Origin: Croceibacterium mercuriale | GTDB lineage: Bacteria; Pseudomonadota; Alphaproteobacteria; Sphingomonadales; Sphingomonadaceae | Assembly: GCF_000802385.1 (NCBI RefSeq) | Contig: NZ_JTDN01000004.1 | Coordinates: 25,369-89,368, forward strand | Direction: 5' to 3' | Length of the DNA stretch: 64,000 nt | In this document: positions 60,765-64,000 of the stretch, piece after piece | Layout of the letters: each line of letters opens with the position of its first letter | Numbering within the stretch: position 1 is the stretch's first letter | Made by a program: the position numbers and the translations under genes | The notes under the pieces: generated by a model | What the model was told of the DNA's origin: nothing | Database searches by the model: none | Seen by the model: only the letters and a program-made list of their open reading frames with translations

Positions 60765-62633
60765 ATGAACGCGACCCGCCGACAGGCGCTGGCATCGATC
60801 GCGCTCGGCGGCGCAAGCCTGTCTGCCAGAGCGGTGGCAGGTCCTGCCATCGGAAAGCCGAACATCCTGTGGCTGGTCAGCGAGGACAACAATCCGCTGA
60901 TCGGAGCCTATGGCGACAGGCTGGCGCGGACGCCGGTGATCGATGGACTGGCAGGTCGCGGCATCCTGTATCGCAATGTCTACTGCAATGCGCCGGTCTG
61001 CGCGCCATCGCGGTTCGGCATCCTGACCGGCTGTTATCCGGAAAGCTGCGGGCCGGCGCATCATATGCGCGCGACCGCCAGACTGCCGGCGATCCTGCGG
61101 ACTTATCCGGAGTATATGCGATCCGCCGGCTACTACTGCAGCAACAACGACAAAACCGACTACAATTGCGACGTAGATCCCGCTCGGATCTGGGACGCGT
61201 CGAGCAGCTCGGCCCACTGGCGCGATCGGCCGGACGGCAAGCCGTTCATGTCCGTGTTCAATTACATGACCACGCATGAATCTCGGATATTCTCGCCGAC
61301 ACCGGGTCCGGTCACACCCGATCAGGTGCGGGTGCCGGCCTATCTTCCCGACACGCCGGCGATGCGCGGAGATTTCGCCAGTTACTACAACTTGATGTCG
61401 CGGATGGACACGCAGGTCGGCGAGCGTCTGGCAGAACTGGAGGCGGACGGGCTCGCCGAAGACACGATCATCTTCTACTATTCCGACAATGGCGGCGTCC
61501 TGCCGCGCAGCAAGCGTTACTGCTATGACGAAGGCTTGCGCGTTGCCCTGATCGTGTACGTTCCGCCGAAGTGGCAGCATCTCAGCCCCGTGGCGATGGG
61601 TAGCGAAGTGACGGAGCCGGTCAGTTTCATCGACCTGGCGCCAACGCTGCTGTCGCTGGCGAACATCCCGCGCCCTGCGACCATGGCGGGCGCCGCGTTC
61701 CTGGGGCCGCATATCGGCCGGCGCGATGGCTGGGTGTTCGGGATGCGCAACCGCATGGACGAACGCTACGATTTCGTGCGCACCGCCACCGATGGCCGTT
61801 ATCGCTACATCCGCAATTACATGCCGCATCGGCCGTGGGGCATGCATGGCGACTTCGCCTGGCTGGCCAAGGGGTACCAGTCGTGGGACGAGGAACGGTT
61901 GGCGGGTCGGCTGACCCCGGCGCAGACGCGCTTCTTCGGTCCCAAACCGTTCGAGGAGTTCTACGACCTCCAAGCCGATGCCGACCAGCTGGACAACCGC
62001 ATCGCCGACCCGGCGCAGGCGCGCAGGATCGCCGCGTTCCGCACCGCGCTGGACCGGCACATGCTGGCGATCCGCGACAATGGCTTCATTCCGGAAGGCG
62101 CCCATGGTGAAGGTTATGCCGAAAGCCGGGTGGAGCGGGACTATCCGCTGCGATCGGTCATGCGGCTTGCCGCGGTCGCCGCGCGAGGTGATCCGCGCAA
62201 TGCCGCCCGCCTGAGCGCGATGCTGCGGCATGCCAATTCGACCATGCGCTATTGGGCGGCGACCGGGCTGGTCATCCTGAAGATGGCGGCCGCCGGCAGC
62301 AGCGGGAAGCTGGCCGCCATCGCCGGCCATGATCCATCGCCCCCGGTGCGGGTGGCTGCGGCGGAGGCACTGTGCGGTGCTGGCCGGGATGATATCGGCC
62401 TGCCTATCCTGGCCGAAGTGCTGGAGAGCACCGCAGCGATGCCACCCCGTTTGATGGCGCTGAACGCGCTGGATGCGCTGGGCCCGCTGGCGCGCCCGGC
62501 GCTGCCCGCGATCGCCGCCGCCGTTCAGGATGAGAACGAGTATATCACCCGGGTCGCCGGCTATCTGGAAGCCGTGCTGGAAGGCCGCTACACCCCCGGC
62601 ATGACCTTCGGGCGGGGCCGGCAGGGCGCCTGA
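60765..62633 (+). CDS. Exported type I sulfatase with C-terminal HEAT-like repeats
   Basis: The product has 622 residues; ATG 60765 preferred to GTG 60741. The N-terminus TRRQALASIALGGA resembles a Tat or Sec signal. The sulfatase signature CAPSR (Cys79-Arg83) would be matured to formylglycine by an anaerobic-type or FGE enzyme, and metal-binding SEDNN (about 39-43) and SDNGG lie in place. The C-terminal 200 residues look like Ala/Leu-rich helical repeats (YWAATGLVILKMAAAG), compatible with HEAT repeats. It probably removes a sulfate ester from a glycan or aromatic compound in the periplasm. It closes the catabolic operon and meets the receptor gene tail to tail. Confidence 0.9.
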   Translation: MNATRRQALASIALGGASLSARAVAGPAIGKPNILWLVSEDNNPLIGAYGDRLARTPVIDGLAGRGILYRNVYCNAPVCAPSRFGILTGCYPESCGPAHHMRATARLPAILRTYPEYMRSAGYYCSNNDKTDYNCDVDPARIWDASSSSAHWRDRPDGKPFMSVFNYMTTHESRIFSPTPGPVTPDQVRVPAYLPDTPAMRGDFASYYNLMSRMDTQVGERLAELEADGLAEDTIIFYYSDNGGVLPRSKRYCYDEGLRVALIVYVPPKWQHLSPVAMGSEVTEPVSFIDLAPTLLSLANIPRPATMAGAAFLGPHIGRRDGWVFGMRNRMDERYDFVRTATDGRYRYIRNYMPHRPWGMHGDFAWLAKGYQSWDEERLAGRLTPAQTRFFGPKPFEEFYDLQADADQLDNRIADPAQARRIAAFRTALDRHMLAIRDNGFIPEGAHGEGYAESRVERDYPLRSVMRLAAVAARGDPRNAARLSAMLRHANSTMRYWAATGLVILKMAAAGSSGKLAAIAGHDPSPPVRVAAAEALCGAGRDDIGLPILAEVLESTAAMPPRLMALNALDALGPLARPALPAIAAAVQDENEYITRVAGYLEAVLEGRYTPGMTFGRGRQGA

Positions 62634-62666
62634 GGCGCGCTGTTCCGGGATCATGTGACGGGTCCG

Positions 62667-62686
62667 TCGGCAGCGCCTGCTGCCGA
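62667..62686. terminator. Hairpin between the convergent sulfatase and receptor genes
   Basis: TCGGCAGC and GCTGCCGA form a perfect 8-bp stem with a 4-nt loop in the 66-bp gap between two converging genes. It could serve both directions, although neither side has a long T-run. Confidence 0.5.
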
Positions 62687-62699
62687 AGGACTCTGACCG

Positions 62700-64000
62700 T
62701 TAGAAGCCGAACCGGATACCGACCCGATACGACCGGCCGAGCAGGTCGTAATAGGCATTGTTGTTGATCGCCGGCAGCGGCGGATCCTTGTCGAACACAT
62801 TGTTGACCAGCACGAACACCTCGGTCCGGGCGGTGCCCTCCAGCGCCAGATCATAGCTGGCGCCCAGGTTCAGGTAGGCGACCGCGGGGATGACGTTGTT
62901 GTTGATGCTGTTGAACAGCGCCGGGTTGTAGCCGGCCTGATCCGGGCCGATCAGAGCGTTGTTCTGCCGGCTGCGGCTGATGTAGCGGACCTGCGCGTTC
63001 ATGTTGAACCGGTCTACCCGGTAATCCAGCGTCGTGTTGACGACCCAGTCCGGCAGGCCGGCGGTCCCGCCGAACAGCGCACCGGTTTGTCCGGCGCGGT
63101 TCACGCCATCGGGATACAGCAGCGAGACGTCGGTCGATGCCCGGTATTCCATGACATGTGTAGCCTGGCTGGTGAACGACAGGCGGCCCGGCAGGTTCGC
63201 GCTGATCTCGTCCAGCGGCTGGACATAGGACACCGCGAAGTCGAGGCCCTTGGTCTTGAACTCCGCAAAATTGGCGTTGGCGGAATTCACGCTCTGGATC
63301 GCGCCCCGCACCAGGTCGCTGCCGGCGAAGGTGATCAGCGCGCAATACGGATTGTCCGCGGAGGCGGTGCCCGTGCCCAGGCAGTTCTGGATGATCGAGG
63401 CCTGCCCCAGCGCGCCGATCGCATCGGTCAGCCTGATCCGGTAGAAGTCGGCCGAAATCTGCAGACGCGGGATGAAGCTGGGCTGGATCACGATACCGGC
63501 GGTCAGCGTGCGGCCGATCTCCGGCGTCAGGTCCACATTGCCGCCGGTGAAGACATCGATGGCATAGGCCTGCTGGTTGGCGAAGGCGGGGCGCGTGTCG
63601 GTCGCCGCGCCATTGGTCAGCGGCCGCGGCACCGTGGCGACGTTCGGCGTGAACAGTTCCGGCAGCGAAGGCGCGCGGATGTCACGCGACAGGGTGGCGC
63701 GCAGCAGGATGTCGCTGATCGGCTTCCAGGTCAGACCGCCCTTCCAGGTGCCGACGGAGCCCGAGATGCTGTAGTCGGTGACCCGCGCCGCGCCGTTGAA
63801 GTCCAGCTCGCCAAGGCCGAACTCCTCGCTCAGCAGCGGGACGATCACCTCGACATAGGCTTCCTTCACGTTCTGGCTGGCGCGGGGGAAGTTGCGCGGC
63901 GCACGGGTGTTGAGCGCGCCGGCCTGGCTCAGATCATCGACATCGGTCCGCAGCGTCTCGCGGCGGTAATTGCCGCCGACGCCGATCGACACCGGGCCTG
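62700..64000 (-). CDS. TonB-dependent receptor, C-terminal part
   Basis: At least 433 residues are present; the 5' end lies beyond the window. The sequence ends in FVLVNNVFDKDPPLP and SYRVGIRFGF, the usual last strands and C-terminal aromatic residue of TonB-dependent outer-membrane receptors. Upstream strands show alternating patterns (DFYRIRLTDAIGALG, TSQATHVMEYR) and the LRATLSRDIRAPSLPELFTP motif common in this family. It probably imports the glycan or aromatic substrate of the neighbouring enzymes. The plug domain and the TonB box are not in the window. It is on the opposite strand to the sulfatase gene. Confidence 0.92.
   Translation of the reverse strand, partial: GPVSIGVGGNYRRETLRTDVDDLSQAGALNTRAPRNFPRASQNVKEAYVEVIVPLLSEEFGLGELDFNGAARVTDYSISGSVGTWKGGLTWKPISDILLRATLSRDIRAPSLPELFTPNVATVPRPLTNGAATDTRPAFANQQAYAIDVFTGGNVDLTPEIGRTLTAGIVIQPSFIPRLQISADFYRIRLTDAIGALGQASIIQNCLGTGTASADNPYCALITFAGSDLVRGAIQSVNSANANFAEFKTKGLDFAVSYVQPLDEISANLPGRLSFTSQATHVMEYRASTDVSLLYPDGVNRAGQTGALFGGTAGLPDWVVNTTLDYRVDRFNMNAQVRYISRSRQNNALIGPDQAGYNPALFNSINNNVIPAVAYLNLGASYDLALEGTARTEVFVLVNNVFDKDPPLPAINNNAYYDLLGRSYRVGIRFGF

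Overview
The window is GC-rich DNA (mostly about 65-68% G+C) from an alphaproteobacterium, most likely a sphingomonad. The gene content supports this: a TonB-dependent receptor beside a sulfatase and an aromatic-ring-cleavage cluster, many overlapping ATGA/GTGA gene junctions, and frequent GTG/TTG starts. The assignment is an inference from style and content. No rRNA, tRNA or CRISPR array was seen.

Layout. (1) 1-4685: the 3' end of an unknown gene, then a tight operon of three exported proteins of unknown function, one with a long Ser/Ala-rich segment. (2) 4957-39742: a dense accessory island of about 35 kb that ends in a convergent tyrosine recombinase. It holds three blocks. Block A (4957-14845) has two different P-loop, dynamin-like GTPases, a membrane-anchored coiled-coil protein, a small cytosolic protein, a SNF2/RapA-type helicase and an Hsp70-like ATPase without a substrate-binding domain. 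Block B (15082-23074) has a TM0106-type nuclease/helicase, an McrB with an extra domain inserted between Walker A and Walker B, and McrC. Block C (23254-38694) has a type III-like Res helicase-nuclease, a PD-(D/E)XK-like protein, a beta-class DNA adenine methylase with a low-GC target-recognition region, a small basic protein, a RelE-like/UvrD fusion, and a 2045-residue DUF4011 helicase with a Vsr-like C-terminal nuclease. This is a defence island. Block A does not match any named defence system that I know.

(3) 39743-44007: scattered small genes. These include a Gfo/Idh/MocA oxidoreductase interrupted by an in-frame amber codon, a lipoprotein alpha/beta hydrolase with a short translationally coupled upstream ORF, a small exported protein whose ribosome binding site lies in a hairpin, and a Crp/Fnr regulator. 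(4) 44247-50234: a LuxR-type regulator followed by a five-gene cluster that closely resembles a functional-amyloid (Fap) export operon. It has a 519-residue repeat protein, a second small subunit with the same C-terminal motif, a C39-peptidase-like lipoprotein (FapD-like), an exported accessory protein (FapE-like) and a coiled-coil outer-membrane barrel (FapF-like). A strong terminator hairpin separates the abundant subunit from the export genes.

(5) 50235-51726: a largely non-coding stretch with one frameshifted membrane-protein gene. (6) 51727-64000: catabolism. A GH2 glycosidase is coupled to mannonate dehydratase (UxuA). It is followed by a ring-cleavage set: FAD monooxygenase, extradiol dioxygenase, C-C hydrolase-like alpha/beta enzyme, cyclase/amidohydrolase and fumarylacetoacetase-family hydrolase. 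Then come a sulfatase and, convergent to it, the 3' part of a TonB-dependent receptor. Together these suggest uptake and breakdown of a glycosylated or sulfated aromatic substrate.
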